Part shown: positions 23,672 to 32,890 of the stretch, piece by piece
How the letters are laid out: each line of letters opens with the position of its first letter
Numbering within the stretch: position 1 is the stretch's first letter
Origin: Antedon mediterranea
Taxonomy: Eukaryota; Echinodermata; Crinoidea; Comatulida; Antedonidae
Assembly (NCBI RefSeq): GCF_964355755.1
Contig: NC_092673.1
Span: 10,299,001 to 10,363,000 of the forward strand
DNA: 64,000 nt
Direction: 5' to 3'
Translations under genes and position numbers: made by a program
Notes under the pieces: generated by a model
Database searches by the model: none
The model's input: only the letters and a program-made list of their open reading frames with translations
What the model was told of the DNA's origin: nothing

Positions 23672-23895
23672 ATGAGCACAAACATATACATCGAAATGCC
23701 GGTCTTCCACGTGGAAAGGGTTCTGAAAGTGCTACGCCTTAAAAAAAGCAACACAGTGGCAACGACGGCGATGCGGATGAAAAAAACAAAAAAGACTTAT
23801 GCGAAGTGATCGACAAAATAGAGAGATTGATAGATTGCAAAGCAGAAAGTGAAAATACTTTATCTTCTAAATTTAAGAAAATGATGGTCGTTTGA
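23672..23895 (+). pseudogene. Small two-frame gene (Lys-rich N part, amphipathic C part), copy 1
   Basis: From the ATG at 23672 the frame reads MSTNIYIEMPVFHVERVL then a Lys-rich run and stops at 23809. The overlapping frame from about 23759 to 23895 reads DGDADEKNKKDLCEVIDKIE and ends KKMMVV, with helix-like heptads. An A-run after CGCCTT would be the simplest place for an indel linking the two, so I treat this as one decayed gene. Block 2 has the same arrangement plus a private 7-bp deletion. Function unknown. Confidence 0.35.
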
Positions 23896-23995
23896 AATAA
23901 AAGGAAATTGAAATTTATATACATATATGTGTTTTTTATTTATTTTTTTTTTTTTTTTTTTGTTGTTGTTGTTATGTTTCACAAGAATCTTTCTT

Positions 23996-25176
23996 ATGGA
24001 CTTGTTCAAAGAGAGACCGGTGTTGAAGTTGGGATTGCCTCAACCTGCCGTGCAGGTCAGGTGGTCAAAGATAATGACAGTCGACCCTAGACATTTCAAG
24101 TCGGACGACTACGACGACTACGACGACGACGGTGGCGGTGACGAGGGCAACGATTACGGAAGGCGTTATCTGACCGGTCGTCTCTGGTTGACTAGAATCG
24201 AAGATTACACAAACTACACGACGTTTTCCCGAACTCTACAGTCTCTGGACGATTGGAGCGTGTTTGTGAGAAGCGGCAACCCCTCTCCAACGTTCCAGTG
24301 GTACTTCGACGGAAGCCGTTACGGATCCGACAACCCTTACTTCGAGCTTCTGATTAGAATTGAGGCATCTGTGTCTGTCGTACAACAGATCGCTACCGTT
24401 GTGTCCGAAGAACGTCGCTTGCGCAGTCGAAACCTGCCTCGACAATTTGGCCGAGACGGAAGGTGGCGTAGGCAGAAGCGGCGTGCATTTGGGCCCGCCT
24501 CCGATGTTCGTCAGGCACGACAGACGACAGATCGGATGGCTTAACGCAGACTTCTTCTCTGCCCTTTTAACCATGGAAACCTCGCAACGACTGATGGTAG
24601 GTCTGGCCGATAGATCTTCCCGTCTTGTTTTCGAAGGATCGCAAACGACGGAAAGCATCCTGAATTTCGAGTTGGCGGAAGTGGAATTCTTCGAATTCGT
24701 CGAGGACGTCGTGGAAGAAGCAACGAACCCGAGACTGGTGGGCGTACGGAAAATATTTCAATTCCGTCTCGGCCAAATTCGTCCGTCCTCTGAGGCTACT
24801 CACCGAGGTCAAAGAAAGACACACCGCTTTCATGACGGACTCGGACGTGTTCCTGCCAAGCGTTTGGAAACGGTTGAGAGCGACCGGGACCACGTTGCCT
24901 TCTTGCATAACCGAATCGACCGTGTTGCACGAAACGGACAGGAAATGCAAGGAAAAGGTGATTTCGCTTTTTCTAGGAGAACACCTAGAGCCTGTCGAAG
25001 ACGATCTCGCCGTAGACGAAAACAAGATAAGAAGGGAGAGGTCGAAACGATGCATGAACGATGAGATCGACGAACGACCACCCAAATCTCTCGATTCGCC
25101 GTTTGTTTCAGGGAATCTACTGCTCGGCGTAAAAGATCTGGACGTGACCATGATTTGCGGATGCGCAATACTTTGA
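23996..25176 (+). pseudogene. Virus-like protein B (~390 codons), function unknown, copy 1
   Basis: It starts at MDLFKERPVLKLGLPQP, followed by a DDYDDYDDDGGGDEG acidic tract (one DDY fewer than copy 2), then GRRYLTGRLWLTRIEDY. Near 24360 the coding frame shifts to one containing CAVETCLDNLAETEGG, RRQIGWLNADFFSALL and ELAEVEFFEFVEDVVEE. A third frame (to TGA at 25176) contains FLPSVWKRLRATG and SPFVSGNLLLGVKDL. The first shift is shared with block 2. The second arises here from a 4-bp deletion near 24730, whereas block 2 has a separate 1-nt loss nearby. I recognise no family. It is convergent with the polymerase gene, leaving only 156 bp between stops. Confidence 0.5.
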
Positions 25177-25332
25177 CAAATTGACAAACAAAAGAATACA
25201 AGAAAAATTGTTAAACAATATTTTTGGTTTTTGTGTTTTTATTTCCTTCAACCATTTCTTTATTTCTTTTCTTTCAAAAGTAGACTTAAAACTATTTTTT
25301 ATTTATTTTTTATTTCTTGATTATTTTACGCT

Positions 25333-27504
25333 TCATCTTTTGCTGTGTAGTTCCATGCCTTTCCGCAGAATCGGTGTGCGTCGCAACCCAAAGCGTTTGT
25401 ACATCTTACGATGAATAATCTCCTCTCCCCGTTTTCGAGATCTACGCTTCGAAAGACCGGTTCGTTTTTTTCTAACCTGTCGCTCTTCTTCGGCGGTCGA
25501 CACCTTCACCGTGGAACAGCAACTGCCACTGAACACATTCCACCCTCCGCAGAGCTGCAGCTCCTTCCGGGGCAGTTGCGTCGGAATCTTTTCCAAAGTA
25601 TCTTTGATCTCCTTCAACCGATGCAATATGCTCGTTCGGCAGTCCCCTGCTTCCGCGTTCTAAACGATTACGCTCAAAACGTTGCTTTTGTCGAGTTCGC
25701 AAAATTGTTTCAGCTCTCGGATCAAGTGCTCAACTTCCACGGTCGGATGGATGCACGAATGCAACAGCGGATGATAGGAAACGCCTCCGTGTTTCAGGTG
25801 GTAAGGCGTCTGTCTGTAGCATCCGAGGGCGGCGCAACTCTTTTTGAATCTGTGAGAGTTCGTCTCGTTTTTGCCCTTTCGAACAACGTCCCGGACCTCG
25901 ATCGCTTCGTCGTCCTTCAGTTCGTTGACGACTCGACAAAATTCTTTTACGCAACGGTCGGCCGCCGTATTGCTATCTCCGATCCTCAGGGCTATGTCGA
26001 TCATGTTCTGTTCCCGTCGAGACGCGAATCTTTCGACGCCGGGCCTCGTCATCTCTGTGGTGCTCACCCTCCCGTCTGCATGGAGACACGCATACCTTTT
26101 CTTCTTGTCCGTCAGCAGCAAGCCGCAAAGCGTCTCCCTGTGTTTGAACCTTTGAAAGCTTCCTTCGCCCAAGACTCGGGCGAATTGCTCTTCCAGCTCC
26201 TGTCTCCCGCCTGGAACTATGTCCAAAAACAACGAGTCGGTGTCGCCGTACAGCACCCGAGCACCGTTTTCTTCGGCGCAATTTTTTAGCGCATTCAGTT
26301 GTTCCCTGCACTTTTCCGTCACGTGGTTGTAAAGGCTTTTCTTGCCAGACGTGCACAGACATCCGACGCTTGTTTGTACACGGCGGAGTTCTGGGGAGTG
26401 ATGTTTTTTTCTTCTCTAGCCGACACCAGTCTTTTCATGACGGACGGAAGCAGACCTTCGCGTACTTCGGCGTCGACGAAAGAGCCGTCTTCGAGAGCCG
26501 TCGACTCGTCCACGTTTTTGTCGATGATGAACCTCGGATAGCAAGACTGAAAGTCGTACAAGTCGACGTCTCTGTGAATGCCGGACACGGTGTCCAGCAC
26601 CAGGCCTCCTCTGCACGTTTCGTCTTCGTTGACGCTTCCTTTGGGCTTCGGGTCCGCATTGCTCCTCGGAAACACCACACGCTGACGCTGCGCTTCTCTG
26701 CACAGCACCGACGAAAGGACACCGGTCGACGATCCGTTGGGGAACCTTCCCACTATTCTGGACAAGTTCGTCTCGATTTCAACCAATTTTTTGGCTTCCA
26801 CCTCCGACACGTAGCGTTCCAGCACGCAAACGTCGTCGTCTAGCTTCTTCGCCGACAAGCTCGCCGCTAGCTCGTGACAAGATTCGTAACCGACGTAATC
26901 GTAGACGGAGTCGTTGTCGCCGCCCGCCGGCGACCGTACGTGTTTTGAAGTGTCCAAGCACACGGGGAACCCGTCTACGGCAAGGGGTACCTCGCACACC
27001 CGACATCTGGCGACGATGCTGTCCTTGACCCGACCACCGTGATACACGAACACGTCGGCAGATTCGATCGACTTTGCGATTTCCGACAGCGTGTCGATCT
27101 CCGCATTTTCGCCGTGCAGTCTCTTTCCGTCGGACAGCATCGCCGAAATTATTCGACCGTTCACGTCCCACCTGAGAACTACGCACAACACCGACAGTCG
27201 CACCGGGTGAACGTTCTGTCGTTCCAAGTGGATCTGCTCGTCGTACGTCAAGCCTTCGACGTTGCCGTCTTTGTCTTCGGAGTAACTGTGCCAAGCGCAT
27301 CCGTGAACCCCGACCGCGCACTGAGCGTCCAGGTCGCCCACGGACGAGGGGAGGTTGCCGAAGAGGTTGTCTACCTTGATGCCGTTCCTTTCGTCGGTCG
27401 TGAGCCTCCACACTCGATTCACCAGGGACAAAAAGTAGTGAGCCCTCTATCGGCAGCCAATCGTTTTTGCACACGAGACAGCGTGGACAATTACCCGGAA
27501 GCAA
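25333..27504 (-). pseudogene. Family B DNA polymerase, exonuclease to C-terminus, copy 1
   Basis: The - strand frame 27431-26319 holds HGCAWHSY, a degenerate exonuclease region (FVYHGGRVKDS, YDYVGYESCHELAASL), GGLVLDTVSG and polymerase motif A DFQSCYPRFII (about 26526-26556), then REGLLPSVMKRL. After a frame change near 26320 a second frame has motif C YGDTDSLF (about 26232-26252) and LTDKKKRYACL with a KGVE-like segment. A nonsense codon follows near 25660 and a Lys/Arg-rich tail ends at 25333. No terminal-protein insertion lies between motifs A and C, so this is an RNA-primed type (herpesvirus/delta-like) rather than a protein-primed (Polinton-like) polymerase. Motif B and the exonuclease I acidic pair are not recognisable. 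Upstream, 27432-27504 reads as CPRCLVCKNDW-type coding in another frame. The N-terminal half lies at 31771-32778. Confidence 0.7.
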
Positions 27505-27655
27505 CTTTGTTTTGAAAAGTAAATCTTAGGTTTTTGCAAACTGGCCAATTGGAACTTTTGGTTTTATTTACTAATGAATAATTCATGAAAACCTTTGACA
27601 AGGCATCTACGAACCACGTGATATTGTTTTTTAATCGACGAACCCATTATATTTG
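27481..27655 (-). promoter_or_regulatory. Right arm of the diverged inverted repeat
   Basis: Read on the - strand, it repeats the order seen at 21432-21605: ATAATGG, TCACGTGGTTC, CCTTGTC, ATGAATTATTCAT (13-mer identical), 72 bp, CTTCCGGGTAATTGTCCACGC. The identical 13-mer plus identical 72-bp spacing argues for common origin rather than chance. It sits just upstream of the exonuclease half of the polymerase. It is absent from block 2, where the corresponding 4.4 kb is missing. Confidence 0.5.
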
Positions 27656-30600
27656 TGTGAAACAAGGGTGAATTACACCGATGTTTTTTAAACAATTTTA
27701 GGCCTATTCGAATGTTAAAATTTCGTCTAATTTGTTGAGGCTGTAATAAAATAACGCAATTTTTTGAGAAGGTAGGTTTTATAGTTTCTGAATATTTGAT
27801 TTTTCAATAGTAGTTAATAAAAAAATCTCGTTGGGGTTATTTTTTATTTTTTTTTTTAATGGCTGCTTAAACATGTGCCTTCTTGGGTATTTCACTATTG
27901 AAAATGGAACACATGGTTGTAGCTAAAATCATTTTTTACGCCATAAGATAAAAAATGTGGTTTTGTAAATTAATAAGGGCAACATATAATATATAGGAAA
28001 GCTGTTTTTAATCATAAAACTCTACAAAGCCTCTTTTTTTTATTTATAAATCAATATAGTCTAGGCCTAGTAGTAGTACAGTAGGAGAGCCAGGCTTTAG
28101 CCTATAGTGGGGTAGTGCGTGCATTTTTGGCGCGTGTTCATTGTCGGGCGCGCGTTGTTTATAGGCCTAAGAAAATAAGTAAAATATACAAATATAATTA
28201 AATAATGATTATTATTAATTGAATGTTGTTTTTTTTTACAGACCACAGAGGATTGTTCTACATACATCAATAGAAATAGCATTAAATCAACAACAATTTC
28301 TTATGAGTCATATTAATTTACCTCTGGCATATAATGTGAAAAAGCACTATTAATACTGTAATAGTGGATATCTATAGATGTATTGCCAAAAAGACATTTT
28401 ATTTTTTAAAAACTTTAACTTATCCTAATTTACTTATTTAAAGGTTCAAGTGGCGGTTGGTTGTTGTGCAGTAGTTTAATAAAGTTTAAATGTACATTTC
28501 AAATCGGCAAATAAATAATTTTAATAGGCCTACAGTACTACAGTAAAGAAAATCTTTTCGAAGATTAGGCTTAGTACAAAAGATGTTAGCTAAGTTGATG
28601 TAGAAAACTTGTCTGATTTTTAAGGTGAAATTTGTGATAATATTAAAAGTTAAAATGTTAATTGGTGTGTATTTGTATTTCATTTATTGCTCCATTATTA
28701 TAATAAAAAGCAGGGAACCATGAAATTTCATTTTAGCTCCGATAAAAAGTAAACATTTTCAGCATATACTGTACTTAAATTAATCATATGTTAGTGACAG
28801 GTGACATTAACAGATTTATTATGAGATTACTAGTAAGCCAACTAGTAGGTTTAGCTCTATTCATAAAAATAATGACATTATATACTGTACATTAATTAAT
28901 TAGCCTAGCTAGGCCTAACTAATTTACTGATTTTTCAGTTTTACCAAGACAACCGTTCAGGCATGCAGACAGTCCTCACTTCACACTAATCTTCATAATT
29001 TTAAGAAAAATGGAAGTTCAGCACTTTATTTTAAAATTTATAAGCCCATATTATAAGATTCTGCATCATCCACTTAACAAGAACTAAAATCGAGAGCCCA
29101 GTGATAGAGCGCATCTTCCGACGTTCTCGTCGCCTAAGGAAACGAGTATTCCAGCCCTGCCGCGTCTTCCTAGGCCTACGCGCACCGCACTTTCGCTCAA
29201 AATACACTATCTTCAACTCCTTATAGAATTTGTTTGAAAAATAACCCCAAGCTTATATTTGGAAATCTTTGAAAATGCATATAAGACTATATTATAGCGT
29301 TTTCAGAATTTCATTTAAAAATTGCAAATTAATGTTAGCTATTTTAACAGATTAGTTAGTTTTCACTTTTTTGTTTTCGCCGTATGACTCGCTTTGTTTA
29401 CGTTTACATTTGGCTTAGACGTTTATCTTAGAATTCGAATCAATTAATCCATAATCAACTCAGTGGGAAAGCCACTTCGCGTTTTGACCGTTAAATCGTG
29501 TAAAATCGACTTACTTCCGCATTGACGATTTTGAAGCGCCACCTATCGTTGAAAACTGAAACCACGATTTTTCGTCGCCTAGCAAATAAGTGCTGTTTTA
29601 TTTTAAGCTCTCATGAATATTTAAGAACCGCCCAACATTACTTATTATGGTAAAAGCATTTCCTAATAAGTATAATTGAATAACCAATCGGTTTCCTTCA
29701 AAGAAACCGAAGCTAATACAATACATTCGGCGACTGAAGTCGGGACTCGTGAAATTTATAAATGTGGTACGATTTGACTACTGTTTTGTTGTCCATTTTC
29801 TGAATAGTCGGAGGTGCATCCCAACAAATTAAAACAATTATAATCAATTGTTTTATCAAGAATAATATTAGTTTAATCGAGTATGATATATTTCTATCCT
29901 GTTCAAAATTTGTTGGTGTATTCTCAGGCCTCGAAAGGTAGGTACATTTTCTAGCTGTGAGCGTGGTTTCGGCAACGCGAGACACGTGTGTCAGTATAGG
30001 CGATAGCGAGACGTGTGTTGTACTGTGTTGATGCTGATCCGATAGTCGTTAAGTTGTACTGATTACGAGTATCATTGGTCCTGGCCGGCCTAGCCTGGTG
30101 ATCTGATCCCCCCCAAAAAATACTTTTTTTCAATCAGTATTAATATTATTATTTTATTTTTCATTTATTATTTGATTTATTAGGCTCAATAGGTGCCTAG
30201 CTAGGCTACTAGTAGGCCTAGATTATTATAAATAATAATAGCAAATACTGTAATATTAATTAATAAAATACAGCTTCCATTTGACATTAACAATTTTTTT
30301 AAATAATATTTATTATATTTCTGACACTTTCAGGAATCGTTGATGATGCAGAGTTCTTTGTCTTTGTGACTTCAAACTGAGAGTGAACTGGATAAAAAGA
30401 TGACACCGGTACCTACCGACATTGTCATACCCAAACTATAATTTAATTATTTAAAACAAAATATTGAATTACAAATATATGTATGTTGCAGAGGATTTAG
30501 ATGAATTACAATACAAATATTTATGTTTTACCTACTACACTATACTCTGTAAATTATGTTATTGTCATGTGGTAGACCTTAAAAATTGAATATTTATTGT

Positions 30601-31770
30601 ATGTTAGGCCTATTTTATATTTTATTAATACTGTATTAGTTTAATATTACTATTAATTTATATTATAGAGTAGGCCTACTAGTTTGTACATGTTTTTACC
30701 CAAAAAAAATGAATAAATAATTTGTTATTCAATCTAATTGCTTGTTTGTTCATCAATAACAAAACAATTGTAAGCAAGTATATAACAGTTCTTGTTAGCC
30801 GGTTATTTCAGGTCATATTATTAATATTAGCTAGGCCCGACGCGCCCGATCACAACGTCACTAAGTGACTTTCCGCCCCTGGAACAATCGCTCGCTAATA
30901 GGGCTAGGCCTCGGACTCGTATAAAAGCTATTATAATAGTTATGATAAATATTCCTCAACTAAAATGTATACTGTGATAAATAAACAAGTAATAATATAC
31001 GTTGTATTGGAATGTATTTATTTATATGAATTCTTATACGCGGACAATTATAAACATCGCTTATATCGTTCGCTATAAATAAATTCATAAACACGATGAC
31101 GATGTGTTTACAAAATGGCGGTTTCGCTAGTTTTCGATGGAACAAATAGTGGTACCTTTAGTTTGAATAGTCGGAGCTGCATCCCAACCACCGAATTTTG
31201 TATCTTAATATCGTATTCTGTAGATTATTAATTTTTCTAACAGGGATTTTAAATTCAGGACTGTTCAATTTTTCTAAATATTTTATTTTAACGATTTTCT
31301 AGGGTACAATTTCGGAAAAAAGACATTGGTTGATTTTGCCGTTAAATTACAGATTATCGTTTTGTTCAAATACATTTAATTTTACACGACAATATATTAA
31401 AACCATTTATGAATTTATTTCACTAACAATATTTTTCCGATAATCAGCTAAATTTACAAATATTGTGTTTTTCCAACACCCTAAAATTTAGCAATTTTGA
31501 ACTAAATTAGAAAAGTAGGGCGCCCTCTCCGAGTCGAAATTTGACACGATTTGTCGACTGGCTGTCCCACTGAACTAAAATTGCTATTGTTGTGGTTTTT
31601 GTTTAATATAAATGTTCTTAATAAACAGAAATAAATCAAACAACAATATAATTTAATATAATTCCGTTAAAAGGGAAATTTAGACAGCCTATAAAACAGG
31701 GAAGTCAGAACTCGCGTCGCTCGCAATGCTCGGGAACTTTCTATTTATAGCCAATCGAAAAAAGCTCCGG
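27656..31770. other. AT-rich 4.1-kb stretch between polymerase halves, no clear gene
   Basis: AT-rich sequence with many TAGGCCTA words, absent from block 2. I see no convincing long coding region. Two splice-acceptor-like sites precede short open stretches: 28242-28353 (listed separately) and 30334-30380, which reads IVDDAEFFVFVTSN to a stop. A 25-bp near-perfect direct repeat (TGAATAGTCGGAG[G/C]TGCATCCCAAC) occurs at 29801-29825 and 31164-31188. CpG-containing segments at about 29090-29200, 29380-29600 and 30830-30910 could be promoter-like. The stretch may be host spacer, an intron or an unrecognised insertion. Confidence 0.4.
28243..28353 (+). other. Exon-like open stretch, 36 codons, uncertain
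   Basis: A strong acceptor (GTTTTTTTTTACAG) is followed by an open frame beginning PQRIVLHTSIEIALNQQQF, continuing through LPLAYNVKKHY and ending in TAA. It could be the terminal exon of an unrecognised gene. No donor-bearing upstream partner was identified, so confidence is low. Confidence 0.2.
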
Positions 31771-32778
31771 CTAACTTAAACAATGAAAACGGCTCTCGGA
31801 ACACTTAATGTCCCATTTTCGCTGTTTGACGTGGATGTGCCTCCTGTACTTCTTGGCGCAAGAAATTGGATCGTCACCTCTGCGCATGATGCATTCTCCG
31901 TCCATTTCGTCTTCGACGTACGACGTGAATTTCACTTTCCTCGTCTTTAACGACAGCCTGTTTCCCTCCGGATCTCTGCCGTAGAGGTACAACTTTCCGT
32001 TTATATTGGAATACTTGACACGTGTCAGATACACGAACATTGCCTTTTGATCGGACAAAATTCCGAAGTCTGGAACTTCGACAGACTGTTTTTTCTTTTT
32101 GTATTTCTTTTTCTCCAAAGTCGATGCGAGTTCGTGTTGACCGGTTGCTTTTAGAGACTCGACGAAAGCTTTGTAACCGGACTCGTCTTGATGCTTCCAA
32201 ACGTTGTTGAGGAAAAAGTAAACGTTTCTCTCTCTGTCACCGTCGAGGAGGAAATTTGCGTATTCGGGTTCGTAAATTCTTCTGACGACCATTTGTTTGA
32301 CGGTGGCCTCCAGATTTATCGTTTCAGCGAACCGGTTGATGCGTTTCAGAAGAACGTTCCTCTCTCGCAATCGTTTCTTGTATGTTTGATCGATTTCGTA
32401 GTGCGAAAGACGGACCATCGCCGACTTGAAGGAAGAAAAAGGATGATCTTTCTCGAACGGCGTGTTCAAAGTTGTTTTCGCTCCTTTTCTCAAAGCGGCA
32501 ACAAGATCGTGGTGGCCGGCGCATTTAAGAGAATCCACGAAAGCTCCGTGAGCGTGCAATTTCGGATACCTTCGAATGTCGTCGATGAGATAATACGCCA
32601 TTCGATTCTCTTTAACCCCTTTCTCTCTGTCCATACACAGTACAAAGTTCTCGAAATCCCGCGAGTATATTTCTCTGACGACCAATGCTTCGAGTACCGC
32701 CGACAGGATCATGGACGTGGCGAGGAGTTTGCGATGTTTCGTCAGCAACGGTTCGCCTTCAAAGTAACTTTCTTCCAT
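31771..32778 (-). CDS. Tandem CARD domains plus family B polymerase N-terminal domain, copy 1
   Basis: A 335-residue frame starting at ATG (MEESYFEGEPLLTKHRKLL). Residues about 14-98 and 140-223 are two homologous ~85-residue segments: ALVVREIYSRDFENFV...HGAFVDSLKCAGHHDLVAAL and QMVVRRIYEPEYANFL...YKAFVESLKATGQHELASTL. The pattern (LxxR.I, DRE[KR], AF..[FV].[DE]SL..[TA]G[QH][HE].LA..L) is that of CARD death-fold domains. A Lys-rich linker (KKKYKKKKQ) follows, then MFVYLTRVKYSNINGKLYLY and GRDPEGNRLSLKTRKVKF, the typical start of family B polymerases. In block 2 the same frame continues directly into the exonuclease region. Here it ends 22 residues after the shared part (HIHVKQRKWDIK...), and the rest of the polymerase lies 4.3 kb away. 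CARDs normally mediate homotypic assembly in apoptotic and innate-immune signalling; their role here is unknown. Confidence 0.75.
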   Translation of the reverse strand: MEESYFEGEPLLTKHRKLLATSMILSAVLEALVVREIYSRDFENFVLCMDREKGVKENRMAYYLIDDIRRYPKLHAHGAFVDSLKCAGHHDLVAALRKGAKTTLNTPFEKDHPFSSFKSAMVRLSHYEIDQTYKKRLRERNVLLKRINRFAETINLEATVKQMVVRRIYEPEYANFLLDGDRERNVYFFLNNVWKHQDESGYKAFVESLKATGQHELASTLEKKKYKKKKQSVEVPDFGILSDQKAMFVYLTRVKYSNINGKLYLYGRDPEGNRLSLKTRKVKFTSYVEDEMDGECIMRRGDDPISCAKKYRRHIHVKQRKWDIKCSESRFHCLS

Positions 32779-32890
32779 TCCTTCAGCACAGAGGAGACAA
32801 GGTTATGTCGATGTTGAAAGCCACGAATGAAAATAAAGAAAATTATATATTATATACCAAAACATGATAAAAAAAAATTATAATATGTCA

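Larger units (their letters stand above)
11291..32890. other. Composite block 1: transposase-like gene plus virus-like cluster
   Basis: This non-satellite block is set into the tRNA-like array. The array leaves off after GAAAA and resumes at GATATTTTGAG, so about 22 bp of a unit is missing at the junction. The block is collinear with 35209-45510 at very high identity apart from four differences: a LINE (11627-17965), an RTE fragment (18364-18850), 4.4 kb between the polymerase halves (about 27431-31835), and small indels. The flanking array units are duplicated too (about 9.5-11.3 kb matches about 33.5-35.2 kb; 32.9-34.6 kb matches 45.5-47.2 kb), which makes this a tandem segmental duplication rather than two independent insertions. 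Confidence 0.85.

Noticed and set aside
26319-26362. Programmed frameshift in the polymerase
   Set aside because: No slippery heptamer or pseudoknot is evident at the frame change, and the neighbouring genes are also broken, so decay is simpler.
25333-27431. Polinton/Maverick element
   Set aside because: The polymerase lacks the terminal-protein insertion and SLYP-type protein-primed layout. No retroviral-type integrase, packaging ATPase or protease was recognised.
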